Shown here piece after piece: positions 25,713 through 34,653 of a stretch of DNA of 64,000 bases (the first letter of the stretch is position 1; the number at the start of each line of letters is the position of its first letter). The notes under the pieces were generated by a model. That model was not told where the DNA came from and made no database searches. It worked only from the letters and a program-made list of their open reading frames with translations. This DNA comes from PCRC01 sp017848435 (lineage in GTDB: Bacteria > Pseudomonadota > Gammaproteobacteria > Burkholderiales > Burkholderiaceae_C), in assembly GCA_965284315.1 (NCBI GenBank), contig OZ260072.1, forward strand, positions 3,162,001-3,226,000. The letters run 5' to 3'. A program made the translations under genes and the position numbers.

Positions 25713-28700
25713 GTGTTCAACAAACTGGTTTATTTCTCATTGCACAACCGGCTGATCGTCGTGCTGGCGTCGCTGGTATTGCTGCTGTACGGCGGCTACA
25801 CACTTACCCGACTGCCGGTGGATGTATTCCCTAACCTGAACAAACCCACCGTCACGATCCAGGCCGAAGCCGGTGGCATGGCGCCCGAGGAGGTGGAGCA
25901 ACTCATCACATTCCCGCTCGAAACGGCGATGGCAGGTATTCCGGGCGTGGAGGGGACACGCTCAGTCTCAAGCGTTGGTTTGTCGTTCGTCTATGTAAGC
26001 TTCGACTGGAAGACCGACATCTACCGCGCCCGCCAACTGGTGGGTGAGCGGCTGGCCGCTGCGCGTGAGGCCTTGCCGCCAGGCGTGACGCATGTGGGCA
26101 TGGGGCCGATCAGCTCGATCATGGGCGAGATCATGCTGCTGGCACTGCCGATTGATGTCAGCAAGATCAACCCGATGCTGGTGCGTGAGTACGCCGACTT
26201 TGTGATTCGTCCGCGCTTGCTGAGTTTGCCAGGGGTGGCCCAAGTGGCGCCCATAGGCGGTGAGGTTCGTCAGTACCAGGTGCAGCCCGACAGCGCCCGC
26301 ATGGCAGCGCTGGGTGTGACAGTGGAAGAAATCGCCGAAGTGTTAAAGGGATTTTCTGCCAACACCAGTGGTGGTTTTCTCGAACTGAATTCGCGCGAGT
26401 ATTTGATTCGCAACATCGGACGTACCACTCGGCTGGAAGACCTAGCGAAACTTCCAGTAGCCTTCAGGAACCAGCAGGCCATCCAACTGAGCCAGGTGGC
26501 AGAGGTGAAGTTTGCGCCCGCCATCCAGCGCGGCGATGCGGGCCTGAACGGCCTGCCCGCTGTGATTCTGGGCATCCAGAAACAACCCGATGCCGACACG
26601 GTGAAGTTGACGCAGCAGATCGAAGCCGCGCTGGACGAACTGAAGAAGGGCCTGCCCGCAGGCATGGGCCAACCACAGATCACGATGCGCCAGGCCAGCT
26701 TCATCGAAGCCTCGGTCGACACGCTCAAGGGCAAGCTGATCGCGGCCGGCATGGTGGTGGCGGTGGTGCTGTACCTGTTTCTGCTCAACCTGCGCACCAC
26801 GCTGATAGCGCTGACGGCGATTCCGCTGTCGGTGATGCTGACAGTGGTGGTGTTCCAGTACTTCGGCTTCTCCATCAACACGATGACGCTGGGCGGTCTG
26901 ACGATTGCCATTGGCGGTCTGGTGGACGATGCGGTGGTGGGGGTGGAGAACGTGCTGCGGCGTCTCAAGGAAGACCGTGCAGCCCATCCCAATGCCCGGC
27001 TGGGGCCATTGGAGCTGATCGCCAAGTCCACACTGGAAGTGCGCTCGGCAATCGTCTACGCCACCATCATCATTGTGCTGGTGCTGCTGCCGTTGTTCTT
27101 CCTGCCCGGCATCGAAGGCCGGCTAATGCAGCCGCTGGCGGTGGCCTACATTGTGTCGCTGCTGGCATCGATGCTGGTGTCGGTCACCGTCACGCCGGTG
27201 ATGGCCTACTACCTGCTGCCCAAAATCAGGGGGTTGGAGCATGGCGACACCAAGGTGCAGGCCTGGGTCAAGAGCCGTTATGCAGGCAGTTTGCAAACGG
27301 TACTCAATGCGCCAAGAGGTTGGATTGTGGCGGGTGGGGTGGCTGTCGTGTTGGCGGGCGCGGTGGTGCCGCTGTTCCCCACCACGTTTCTGCCGCCCTT
27401 CAACGAAGGCGTAGCCCTGGTGGGCCTGCGGCTGAACCCAGGCACCACGCTGGCAGAGACTTCACGTATCGGTGCGGTGGCCGAGAAGGCTCTGACCGGT
27501 GTGCCGGAAGTAGCCTATGTGGGCCGTCGTTCAGGTCGGGCCGAGCTGGACGAACACGCCGAGGGCGTGCATGTGTCCGAGCTGGATCTGCGGCTCAAAA
27601 CCAGCGACCGCAGCGTGGCCGAGATCTATGCCGACATCCGCAGCCGCATTTCCAGCCTGCCGGCCGCTATCAGCATTGGCCAGCCCATCAGCCACCGGAT
27701 TGACCATTTGTTGTCGGGCGTGCGTGCGCAGATTGCCATCAAGATTTATGGCGATGACCTGGACACGCTGCGTGGCCAAGCCGAAGCACTGCGCCAGAAA
27801 CTCTCAGGCGTTGCCGGCCTGGTGGATCTGGAGGTAGAAAAGCAGGTGCTGACACCGCAGATCAAGGTGGCGGTGGACTACGACAAAGCCCGTGGCTACG
27901 GCATTGCACCGCCCAAGCTGCTGCAGGAACTGCAAATGTTAATCGACGGCGAGAAGATCACCCAGATTGTGGAGGGCAGTCGACGCTTTGACCTGGTGCT
28001 GCGCCTGCCGGAGACGGCGCGCGGCATTGAGGGTCTGCGCAACCTGCTGATCGACACACCAGCGGGGCGGATACCCTTGTCGCAAATGGCCAGCGTGGAC
28101 GAGGGTGACGGACCCAACCAGGTCAGCCGGGACGATGGTCGGCGGCGCATCGTGCTGTCGGCCAACGCCTCGGGCCGCGCGCTCAGCGACGTGGTGGCCG
28201 ACATCCGAAAAGTCACTGGCGACACTGCCTTGCCTGCTGGCTATTTCATAACGTTGGGCGGACAATTCCAAGCGCAGGAAGATGCATCTCGGCTGATTGG
28301 TTTGCTGTCGCTGGCGTCTGCGGCTTTGATCTTTTTCATCCTGTACTCGCGCTACCGCTCAGCCGTACTGGCCGCCATCATCATGGCCAACATTCCTCTG
28401 GCTTTGGTGGGGGCGGTGATTGGTCTATGGATTTCGGGACAGCCGCTCAGTGTCGCCGCGCTGGTGGGATTCATCACGCTGGCTGGCATTGCCATACGCA
28501 ACGGAATTTTGAAGGTCTCGCACTACGTCAACCTGTGCGCCTTTGAAGGCGAAAAGTTCAACACGGCCATGCTGGTACGCGGCTCGCTGGAGCGGTTGAC
28601 ACCCGTGTTGATGACAGCGCTGGTGGCTGCGTTTGCGCTAGCTCCCTTGCTGTTTGAAGCGGAGATGCCAGGCACCGAGATTCTTCACCCGGTGGCGGTG

Positions 28701-28826
28701 GTGATCTTCGGTGGACTGATCACCTCCACCCTGCTCGATTCGTTCCTGACGCCCGCCATGGTGTGGCTTTTTGGCCGCAAACCCATTGAGGCGTTGGCGA
28801 CAAATTCTGGTAACGAAGCATTCTGA
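25713..28826 (+). CDS. czcA: CzcA-type heavy-metal RND efflux pump
   Basis: 1037-aa inner-membrane proton/metal antiporter, GTG start. Twelve spans in the RND arrangement with two large periplasmic loops. TM4 carries AIGGLVDDAVVGVENVLRRL: two Asp and one Glu in the proton-relay zone. This differs from the classic CzcA DFGxxxDGA motif and from the CusA VDAAVVMIEN motif, so substrate (Zn, Cd, Co, Ni) cannot be read directly. PVDVFPNLNKPTVTIQAEAGG near the N terminus is typical of metal RND pumps. Last core gene of the czc operon. Confidence 0.92.
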   Translation: MFNKLVYFSLHNRLIVVLASLVLLLYGGYTLTRLPVDVFPNLNKPTVTIQAEAGGMAPEEVEQLITFPLETAMAGIPGVEGTRSVSSVGLSFVYVSFDWKTDIYRARQLVGERLAAAREALPPGVTHVGMGPISSIMGEIMLLALPIDVSKINPMLVREYADFVIRPRLLSLPGVAQVAPIGGEVRQYQVQPDSARMAALGVTVEEIAEVLKGFSANTSGGFLELNSREYLIRNIGRTTRLEDLAKLPVAFRNQQAIQLSQVAEVKFAPAIQRGDAGLNGLPAVILGIQKQPDADTVKLTQQIEAALDELKKGLPAGMGQPQITMRQASFIEASVDTLKGKLIAAGMVVAVVLYLFLLNLRTTLIALTAIPLSVMLTVVVFQYFGFSINTMTLGGLTIAIGGLVDDAVVGVENVLRRLKEDRAAHPNARLGPLELIAKSTLEVRSAIVYATIIIVLVLLPLFFLPGIEGRLMQPLAVAYIVSLLASMLVSVTVTPVMAYYLLPKIRGLEHGDTKVQAWVKSRYAGSLQTVLNAPRGWIVAGGVAVVLAGAVVPLFPTTFLPPFNEGVALVGLRLNPGTTLAETSRIGAVAEKALTGVPEVAYVGRRSGRAELDEHAEGVHVSELDLRLKTSDRSVAEIYADIRSRISSLPAAISIGQPISHRIDHLLSGVRAQIAIKIYGDDLDTLRGQAEALRQKLSGVAGLVDLEVEKQVLTPQIKVAVDYDKARGYGIAPPKLLQELQMLIDGEKITQIVEGSRRFDLVLRLPETARGIEGLRNLLIDTPAGRIPLSQMASVDEGDGPNQVSRDDGRRRIVLSANASGRALSDVVADIRKVTGDTALPAGYFITLGGQFQAQEDASRLIGLLSLASAALIFFILYSRYRSAVLAAIIMANIPLALVGAVIGLWISGQPLSVAALVGFITLAGIAIRNGILKVSHYVNLCAFEGEKFNTAMLVRGSLERLTPVLMTALVAAFALAPLLFEAEMPGTEILHPVAVVIFGGLITSTLLDSFLTPAMVWLFGRKPIEALATNSGNEAF

Positions 28827-28854
28827 TTTTTGTCCCCCCTCGAAAGGAAATCTC

Positions 28855-29235
28855 ATGAAACTCCAAGCATTGACCCTCGCCGCTCTGTTGAGCGTCACCG
28901 CCTCTGCATTTGCAGCCGGCGAACACAAACATGACCATGTGGCCAAGCACGGCGGCATCGTCGTGGAAACCAAACAGGGTGACCTGGAGATCGTTGCGAA
29001 GCCTGATTTGATCCAGTTGTACATTGACGATCATGGCAAACCCGCCAAGCTGGATAGCGCAAAGGCCAAGGTGACCTTGCTCAATGGTGCAGAGAAGTCA
29101 GACGTTGAACTGGTGGTGGCCGGAGACAAGTTGGAAGCTAAGGGAGCGTACAAGGTCACCAAAGGAACCAAAGGGGTCGCGGTGCTCACTCTGGCCGGCA
29201 AGCCACCCGTGACGGCGCGGTTTGCGGTGAAGTGA
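28855..29235 (+). CDS. Small His-rich periplasmic protein at the end of the czc operon
   Basis: 126 aa from ATG 28855, with AAAGGAAA upstream. Signal peptide MKLQALTLAALLSVTASAFA, then EHKHDHVAKHGG, a likely metal-binding cluster, and a beta-rich domain (DLIQLYIDDHGKPAKLDSAK). It resembles the protein encoded between czcC and czcB in layout (signal, His cluster, beta domain) but lacks the C-terminal anchor. Probably a periplasmic metal chaperone; unproven. Confidence 0.75.
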   Translation: MKLQALTLAALLSVTASAFAAGEHKHDHVAKHGGIVVETKQGDLEIVAKPDLIQLYIDDHGKPAKLDSAKAKVTLLNGAEKSDVELVVAGDKLEAKGAYKVTKGTKGVAVLTLAGKPPVTARFAVK

Positions 29236-29242
29236 ACTTACT

Positions 29243-29617
29243 ATGCTGCGCCGTAGATTTTCAGCACCCAAGATCATGGGCGTGGCTTCATCGCTCTGGT
29301 TACTTGCAGGCTGTCAAACCACATTGCCCGGTCCCTACCCATGGGCAGAGGGTTGGAGAGAAGCGACGGTCTTGCGGACAGAGCCGGCCGATAAGCTTTC
29401 CGCTAGCGCCTGGGTGGACTGCCGTGAGGCGCTGTCGCCTGAAACGGTGTCCAAGCTCCAGTTTGCGGAGGTGGAGTACCACGACGTGGGGGGCCAGCGT
29501 AGGGCCATCACCTTGATAAGACCTGACTCGATGATTCAAGCTAAAGAGAGGGTGGTTTTTAACGTCAAGGACTGTACAAAAGCGTTGGAAGCACAGGCCA
29601 AGAAAGCCGCGCGTTAA
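29243..29617 (+). CDS. Putative lipoprotein
   Basis: 124 aa with a lipobox (ASSLWLLAGCQT), so probably anchored to a membrane at the Cys near residue 24. It contains two further Cys (VDCREALS, VKDCTKAL). No family recognised. It starts 7 bp after the previous gene and is followed by a hairpin, so it closes the czc transcript. Confidence 0.65.
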   Translation: MLRRRFSAPKIMGVASSLWLLAGCQTTLPGPYPWAEGWREATVLRTEPADKLSASAWVDCREALSPETVSKLQFAEVEYHDVGGQRRAITLIRPDSMIQAKERVVFNVKDCTKALEAQAKKAAR

Positions 29618-29622
29618 AACAG

Positions 29623-29658
29623 CCGAAGGGGCCTGGCAAATATGCCAGGCCCCTTCGG
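29623..29658. terminator. Strong hairpin closing the czc operon
   Basis: CCGAAGGGGCCTGGCA and its exact complement form a 16-bp GC-rich stem around a short loop, 5 bp after the lipoprotein stop. No T-tract follows, but it separates convergent genes. Confidence 0.65.
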
Positions 29659-29761
29659 TGTGAATTCAGAGAAGCTACGAAGCGAAATTTGAATTCGCGT
29701 GACCTTTGTTAGTTGACCTAAAAATCAGCTATGGGCTCCATTTGTAGGAAGGTGCCCCCTG

Positions 29762-30028
29762 TCAGCACTTGCCCCCTGGTCCAACGTATCGCGTGTCACC
29801 GTCGCCGCGCACACAAAACCCATCGTGCGTCACTGGGTTTTTGACGAAGTCGGCAATTTCTTTACGGACCTGCTCACGCGTTTTTACGTTGGTAGTGGCT
29901 GCATTCGGCTGCGAGCTTGCGACAGAGCGAGTGTTATTTACATCGTTGCCACTGCCTGCGAAGGCAGAAACAGAAGTCAAACCAGCTATGGCAATGGAGA
30001 GGAGCGATGAGCGAACGAGGAGAGCCAT
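29762..30028 (-). CDS. Small secreted protein with a GDGDTRYVGPGGKC tail (copy 1)
   Basis: 88 aa. Signal peptide to SAFA (about residue 24), then a helical segment KTREQVRKEIADFVKNPVTH and a C-terminal motif DGFCVRGDGDTRYVGPGGKC with two Cys. A homologue with the same motif lies at 46246-46545. Both are divergent from nearly identical two-component regulators across the same conserved intergenic sequence, so this gene is likely a member of that regulon. No named family recognised; probably periplasmic. Confidence 0.7.
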   Translation of the reverse strand: MALLVRSSLLSIAIAGLTSVSAFAGSGNDVNNTRSVASSQPNAATTNVKTREQVRKEIADFVKNPVTHDGFCVRGDGDTRYVGPGGKC

Positions 30029-30104
30029 GTGATGTCCTTTAATAAGTTACTGGGCCTGGAGTGGTGACTCCTGGATGGCGAATAACGGATGCCATGGGTG
30101 AACT

Positions 30105-30163
30105 GTAGAAACCCAGCCTCGACGGCAACATGGCTTGAACATTACAAATTTGTTCGTTTCATG
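30105..30163. promoter_or_regulatory. Conserved regulator/secreted-protein intergenic element (copy 1)
   Basis: About 59 bp that recur, in inverted orientation, at 46105-46163 with only a few differences. The core is CATGGCTTGAACATTACAAA followed by TTTGTTCGTTTC. The ACAAATTTGT palindrome inside is a probable binding site for the adjacent OmpR-type regulator. It lies between the divergent small gene and the regulator gene in both loci. Confidence 0.65.
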
Positions 30164-30198
30164 CCCGTCGCGGTTGTGCGAAATGATGGAGTGAGAAC

Positions 30199-30879
30199 AT
30201 GCGGATACTGGTCATCGAAGATGAGCGCAAGCTGGCCCGCTACCTGCAGCAGGGGTTAGGCGAAAACGGCTACGTGGTCGATATCGCGCATGATGGAATC
30301 GACGGCAAGCACTTGGCGACCGAGGGCGACTACGACCTTGTCCTGCTCGATGTCATGCTTCCTGGTGTGGATGGCTTTGGTGTGCTGAGCGCTTTGCGCC
30401 GCGTTAAGAGCACACCCGTGTTGATGCTGACCGCCCGCGACAAGGTTGAGGACCGTGTGCGAGGGCTGGAGAACGGTGCAGACGATTACTTGGTCAAACC
30501 CTTCGCGTTTTCTGAGTTGTTGGCTCGGGTGCAGGCTCTGTTGCGGCGCGGGGGAAGCATGAGTGGGCAAGAAGTCACTTCACTGCGTCTGGGCGACCTG
30601 GAGCTGGACCTGGTTCGACGCAAGGCGACGCGGTCCAATGAACGGCTGGAGTTGAGTGCCAAGGAGTTTTCTTTGCTGGCCTTGCTGATGCGCCGACAGG
30701 GTCATGTTCTTTCCAGAACCCAGCTGGCTGAACAGGTCTGGGACATGAACTTCGACAGTGACACAAACGTGGTGGAGGTGGCAGTTCGTCGCCTGCGGGC
30801 CAAGCTGGATGACCCTTTTCCCCAAAAGCTGCTGCATACCGTGCGCGGCATGGGCTACGTTCTTGAGTTGCGGCCATGA
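30199..30879 (+). CDS. czcR: Heavy-metal response regulator (CzcR/CusR type, copy 1)
   Basis: 226-aa OmpR-family regulator. Receiver domain with phospho-acceptor D51 (LVLLDVMLPG), acidic pocket ED at 7-9 and Lys in YLVKPFAF; C-terminal winged helix ending HTVRGMGYVLELRP. GGAG precedes the ATG. It overlaps the sensor-kinase gene by four bases. About nine in ten residues are identical by eye to the regulator at 45387-46067. Likely activates the neighbouring czc genes and the divergent small gene. Confidence 0.92.
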   Translation: MRILVIEDERKLARYLQQGLGENGYVVDIAHDGIDGKHLATEGDYDLVLLDVMLPGVDGFGVLSALRRVKSTPVLMLTARDKVEDRVRGLENGADDYLVKPFAFSELLARVQALLRRGGSMSGQEVTSLRLGDLELDLVRRKATRSNERLELSAKEFSLLALLMRRQGHVLSRTQLAEQVWDMNFDSDTNVVEVAVRRLRAKLDDPFPQKLLHTVRGMGYVLELRP

Positions 30880-32258
30880 ACGCCGTACTGAGGTCCATGG
30901 CCGCGCGGTTGACCCTGGTGTTTGGGTTGATCGCGCTGGTTGTGCTTTCAGGTGCCGGTGTACTCATTTATCGGGCTTTGGTGGATGAACTGCGCCGCTC
31001 GGATTTCGAGGAGCTGCAGGGCAAACTCAAGGCGGTTCAGCATTTTGTTGATGAGGCCAAGTCCGAATCCAAGTTGTCAGCTCTTTCGCACCACCTTGAT
31101 GACATCCTGATCGGCCACGACCACATGCGTGTTTGGCTGCTGTCCGACAAAGAAGAAACGCTCTATGGCAGCCGACCCATGCCACAAGTGCAACACACCG
31201 ACGCCAGGTCCATGCTGAGCTTGGTTGTCGCAGGCGATATGCCATTTGTCGGTATCAAGGGGGTTGTCAACAACGACCGCAGCATTCCCATCCGAGAAGC
31301 CCTGGTCGCTATCGACCGGCGGCCTCAAGAAAAACTCCTGACCTCCTACCGCAGGACCTTGATCTTTATCTGTGCTCTGGGCGTTTTTTTGGCGATGGGC
31401 ATGGGCGCAATGGCTACGCGCAGGGGACTCTTGCCAGTGAAGCGGCTTTCTAAGGCCGCTGACCAGATTGCGCCCGACTCGCTGGCAACCCGGCTTCCTG
31501 TTCATGATGTAGACATGGAGCTTGTTGATATGACCCGCGCGTTCAATAGTGCTCTGGACCGTGTTGAGTTGGTCTACAGACGCCATGAAGCCTTCAATGC
31601 CAACGTGGCGCACGAGTTACGGACACCACTGAACACATTGATCAACGGTGCACAAATCACACTGTCATGCCCGCGCACCAACGACGCTTTACAGGAAACA
31701 TTGGCAAGCAACCTTGAAGAATTGGAGCGGCTCAAGTCGATAGTGAACGACATGCTGTTCCTTGCGAAGGCCGATCAGGGGGAGAAAGCGCTCGCACTTG
31801 AACTGGTCGAGCTTGCAGAAGAGGTCAAGAAGTCACTTGAGTACTTTGAACCGGTGTTTCTGGACGCTGAGGTCAGCTTTTCGTTTTCTGGCAGTGCGCT
31901 GTGCAGGTGCAATCCATCGCTGGTCAGACGCGCGTTGGTCAATCTGCTGTCCAACGCTGTGAAGCACACCTCCAGAGGGAAAAACATCCATGTCGAAATC
32001 GAGTCCTTGCCTGGATTGGTCAAGCTGTCGGTATCGAATTCAGGCGCTGTTTTGACTGACCATGTCAAAGACCACATGTTCGACCGATTCTTCCGCGCCG
32101 ACCAGGCACGTGCCCAGCCAGGAGAGAGCACTGGACTTGGTTTGGCGATAGTCCGCGCCATTTCGAGGATGCATGGCGGGGACGTTTCCGCGCAATCGGA
32201 AGGCGATATCGTGACCGTGGCTTTCACCATGGCCAAAAATCTTGCATACCCACGCTGA
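30876..32258 (+). CDS. czcS: Heavy-metal sensor histidine kinase (CzcS/CusS type, copy 1)
   Basis: 460-aa membrane kinase. TM1 at about 10-33, periplasmic sensor to about 160, TM2 at 161-180, HAMP (RRGLLPVKRLSKAADQI), and phospho-acceptor H246 in NVAHELRTPLNTL. ATP-binding boxes are seen in NLLSNAVKH (N box) and GESTGLGLAIVRAIS (G2 box). Sensor-domain acidic/His residues (LSHHLDDILIGHDH) are candidates for metal binding. Paired with the preceding regulator. Confidence 0.92.
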   Translation: MNAVLRSMAARLTLVFGLIALVVLSGAGVLIYRALVDELRRSDFEELQGKLKAVQHFVDEAKSESKLSALSHHLDDILIGHDHMRVWLLSDKEETLYGSRPMPQVQHTDARSMLSLVVAGDMPFVGIKGVVNNDRSIPIREALVAIDRRPQEKLLTSYRRTLIFICALGVFLAMGMGAMATRRGLLPVKRLSKAADQIAPDSLATRLPVHDVDMELVDMTRAFNSALDRVELVYRRHEAFNANVAHELRTPLNTLINGAQITLSCPRTNDALQETLASNLEELERLKSIVNDMLFLAKADQGEKALALELVELAEEVKKSLEYFEPVFLDAEVSFSFSGSALCRCNPSLVRRALVNLLSNAVKHTSRGKNIHVEIESLPGLVKLSVSNSGAVLTDHVKDHMFDRFFRADQARAQPGESTGLGLAIVRAISRMHGGDVSAQSEGDIVTVAFTMAKNLAYPR

Positions 32259-32580
32259 TGGACACCATGCACATGCGCATGGTGCGCAGCCAAAAGTGCC
32301 GCATACCCGCCATGATGGCTGTTTCCTTGAAGCTATATCGTATCCAGCTTCCGTATTCCTGTCATGGCCCCCCCCTGGCATCTTGGGCGCACCCTGTTTG
32401 TGTGGTACTTCCATGGGTACAACCTGCGGAAGGCCATGCTGACGGATTCGATGCTTCTTCGTGGCCGGTTTCCGCCGTACCGCTGCACAGTCGGTCTAGT
32501 CTGCGCATTGCCAATTTGCCGATCAAGGGAAACAATCCGTACATTGTTGGGTAGACCATCTTTTGTTAAGGTATCTCACC
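32259..32580. other. Gap after the first sensor kinase
   Basis: 322 bp without a convincing gene. Open frames exist on both strands but have no ribosome site or family resemblance. It begins with an ATGCACATGCGCAT near-palindrome. The last 40 bp must hold the promoter of the gene at 32581. It may be recombination debris between cargo modules. Confidence 0.45.
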
Positions 32581-32820
32581 ATGAACATGACCACCTTTGA
32601 CCCACGGCAAGTGCTTTTGGAAAGGACGCGTCAGATTCTGGCCAACTCAACCGCACCGGAAGCTGCCGATTTTGATGCAGAAGCTTGGCTGGATCAGTGG
32701 CTTGAGACGCGCATTCCAGCCCTCGGTGGGCAAAAGCCCGCCCTGATGATTGGAGATCCTTCTGGCTTTGAGGCGGTGTTTAAAGTCCTGGGAGCAATAG
32801 AAAGTGGTGCCTACCAGTAA
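32581..32820 (+). CDS. Small protein resembling the DUF2384 (MbcA/ParS/Xre) C-terminal domain
   Basis: 79 aa from ATG 32581. The second half, WLDQWLETRIPALGGQKPAL then GFEAVFKVLGAIESGAY, follows the DUF2384 pattern (ALGG..P..L....G...V...LG.IE.G) found in antitoxins of RES/Xre toxin pairs. There is no N-terminal HTH. The downstream partner gene overlaps it by 17 bp but does not look like a RES toxin. An antitoxin role is therefore only a suggestion. Confidence 0.5.
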   Translation: MNMTTFDPRQVLLERTRQILANSTAPEAADFDAEAWLDQWLETRIPALGGQKPALMIGDPSGFEAVFKVLGAIESGAYQ

Positions 32821-33202
32821 GGTCGACACGTCAATCATTGGCCCGCCTGTAACCGCGTTTGGAACCACCTTCGCTTTGCCTACGAACAAAAGATTTTTCA
32901 AACAGTCCAACGGTTGCTTCGGCATTGACGTGCTGATAGAGCAAGGTGCCGAGACTGGCGTCCAAGCTAAAAAGGCATTGATGGCCCTGCCGGATCAGGT
33001 CGCAAAAAGCCTCGATCCAGCGTGGTTTGCATCGGGCGACAGAGTGCGAGTTGCCGATGCATTTCAGGTTGACTTGATGCTGAACGCGGGCGGACATACC
33101 TGGGATTCGCTGCGTCGATTTGAAGAAGTGATCAACGTTCAGGGTGTACCTGTCAAAGCCCTCCGTCTGGAAGGTCTGCGTCTTACACGTGCAGCGCTGT
33201 AG
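32804..33202 (+). CDS. Hypothetical protein, possibly nucleotidyltransferase-like
   Basis: 132 aa, GTG start (32804 or 32807) with GGAG upstream, overlapping the previous gene. The C-terminal part (QVDLMLNAGGHTWDSLRRFE then VQGVPVKALRLEGLRLTRAA) is reminiscent of the closing part of small nucleotidyltransferase-like proteins, but the catalytic GS..D..D motif is not evident. Coupled to the DUF2384-like gene, so the two may act as a pair. Function uncertain. Confidence 0.5.
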   Translation: MVPTSKVDTSIIGPPVTAFGTTFALPTNKRFFKQSNGCFGIDVLIEQGAETGVQAKKALMALPDQVAKSLDPAWFASGDRVRVADAFQVDLMLNAGGHTWDSLRRFEEVINVQGVPVKALRLEGLRLTRAAL

Positions 33203-33674
33203 CTGTTGACACGATTAACTTGACGCACCGCATCACTAAAGGTTGCGTCGCATTAGGGAAGTTAAGGAATGTGGACAGCTTGTGGACGTGTTGGATATCG
33301 ACATCACACAGCGATGAATGTATTCCCATTCGCACTCTACCTGGCAGAGTGCCAAAACAGCGTGCCTACTAGCTATCCACAGCTAGGGCAACGGTTGCCA
33401 ACAGAGTTATCCACAGGTGCAGCGATACACTACCGGTAGTGGCTTGTCATGTAGATAAACCCCAGATATAGTGTCTGCACTGGATTCAAACACAGTAAAA
33501 GAAAAGGCCGCCAAGAGGTGCAACTCAAAGCGGCCTTGGCAGACGACCGAAACCCGGCGAAGTCTGCCCCCAACTCACGTTTAGGAACGTTGAGCGTAAC
33601 CCAACCAGTGATGGTTCGGCAATTACGGGGTTTTACGTACCGGGGTGGCGACGCTGTTCATGAAAGGAAACTCT
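33203..33674. other. Non-coding stretch with DnaA-box-like sequences
   Basis: About 470 bp without a credible gene. It holds an exact DnaA box TTATCCACA (33407-33415), a one-mismatch copy CTATCCACA (33373-33381) and reversed TGTGGAC elements near 33270-33287. There is also an AAGGCCGC/GCGGCCTT stem at about 33504-33538 followed, on the minus strand, by T-rich sequence. It could be a remnant of a plasmid origin or simply regulatory DNA. Confidence 0.4.
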
Positions 33675-33860
33675 ATGACAGCAGGAAAAAAGCCCGGTAC
33701 GAACACCGGAAACAGTGGAGGCATTTTTCGCGAAATAGGGCCAAGAGGAGGTCTACGTGACAACTTCGCGGCTGTACCTGATCGGAAGCCGCTGCCACCG
33801 ACATCAACTCCTGGAAGCACGTGGGTGCCCCTGAAGAGGACGCCGGATAGCCAGCGTTAA
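33675..33860 (+). CDS. Small YjzC-like protein
   Basis: 61 aa from ATG 33675 (MTAGKKPGTNTGNSGGIFRE) with GAAAGGAAA upstream. The KPGTNTGNSGG, IGPRGG and EPLPPT-like (RKPLPPTSTPGSTW) blocks resemble short YjzC-type proteins of unknown function. Soluble, Gly/Pro-rich. Stands alone before yegP. Confidence 0.5.
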   Translation: MTAGKKPGTNTGNSGGIFREIGPRGGLRDNFAAVPDRKPLPPTSTPGSTWVPLKRTPDSQR

Positions 33861-33965
33861 TGGTGTGTTCAAGAGGGAGTGGGGCATAACCATCCCGCTC
33901 TCGCTTGAACTGTCATTGGACAGGCTACGGAAATTGCAAGTTACAACTCAACAATCGAAAATCTG

Positions 33966-34295
33966 ATGAAAACTCATTTTGACCTCAAGCGTAGTGGTAC
34001 GCAGTTCATGTTCAACCTCAAGGCCGCAAATGGTGAGACGGTGCTCACCAGTGAGCGGTATACAACCAAACAAAATGCCGAGGGCGGCATTCAATCGGTT
34101 AGGACAAACGCACCTATTGATGGGCGATACAAGCGATTGACCGCCCGTGACACCTCGCCGTATTTCACCCTTGGTGCCGCTAACGGCGAGACACTGGGAA
34201 CAAGTGAAATGTATTCATCGACCACGGCGCGAGACAACGGCATTGAATGGGTGAAGGCAAACGCACCAACTGCGCCCACGGTAGACAATACGTAA
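33966..34295 (+). CDS. yegP: YegP-family protein (two DUF1508 repeats)
   Basis: 109 aa with two tandem copies of the roughly 45-residue DUF1508 unit: FMFNLKAANGETVLTSERYT...GIQSVRTNAP and YFTLGAANGETLGTSEMYSS...GIEWVKANAP. The fold is known from structural genomics but the function is not established. Terminator directly downstream. Confidence 0.88.
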   Translation: MKTHFDLKRSGTQFMFNLKAANGETVLTSERYTTKQNAEGGIQSVRTNAPIDGRYKRLTARDTSPYFTLGAANGETLGTSEMYSSTTARDNGIEWVKANAPTAPTVDNT

Positions 34296-34323
34296 AGGCG
34301 TAGAGTAGGTACGTTGCAGAGGC

Positions 34324-34355
34324 AGGCCAGGTGACTTTGTGCACCTGGCCTTTTT
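34324..34355 (+). terminator. Terminator after yegP
   Basis: AGGCCAGGTG stem with CACCTGGCCT, loop ACTTTGTG, followed by T5. Canonical intrinsic terminator. Confidence 0.9.
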
Positions 34356-34653
34356 GTCCTGCGGAGGCCAGGCAGGTATTGACCGTCAGTTGATTTGAAT
34401 CTCGATTCGCTTTCAACTCCGCGCCTTAACTGTCAAAGTTGAGGGCTCGGTAGGTATCCAGTAGTTCTGCCCCTCATAGGTGATCTTCAGACCGTTTGCT
34501 AGTGGCGGTGAGATCCCGTTACCCGCGCCACTCTGGTAGGGTTTCCGCCATGAGCAGGCAGCTATTTGGCTTCTCCGCTCAATTGGCACCAGGGCATGCA
34601 CACCATTGGGTTGACTAAAGCCAAGCTGCTTCCATGATTCCGGGTGGTTCAGT
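34356..34653. other. Gap between yegP and cusA
   Basis: About 300 bp between convergent genes. A 62-codon minus-strand frame (34413-34601, GTG start) is present but has no ribosome site or recognisable family; it could be a gene remnant. No terminator for cusA is obvious. Confidence 0.4.

Noticed and set aside
32258..32554. 98-codon frame after the first sensor kinase
   Set aside because: Random-looking residues and no supporting signals.
33518..33760. 80-codon frame overlapping the YjzC-like gene
   Set aside because: Spans a hairpin and lacks a ribosome site; the overlapping frame from 33675 has both a site and family-like motifs.
34413..34601. 62-codon minus-strand frame downstream of cusA
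   Set aside because: GTG start without a ribosome site and no recognised family; may be a remnant, not called as a gene.
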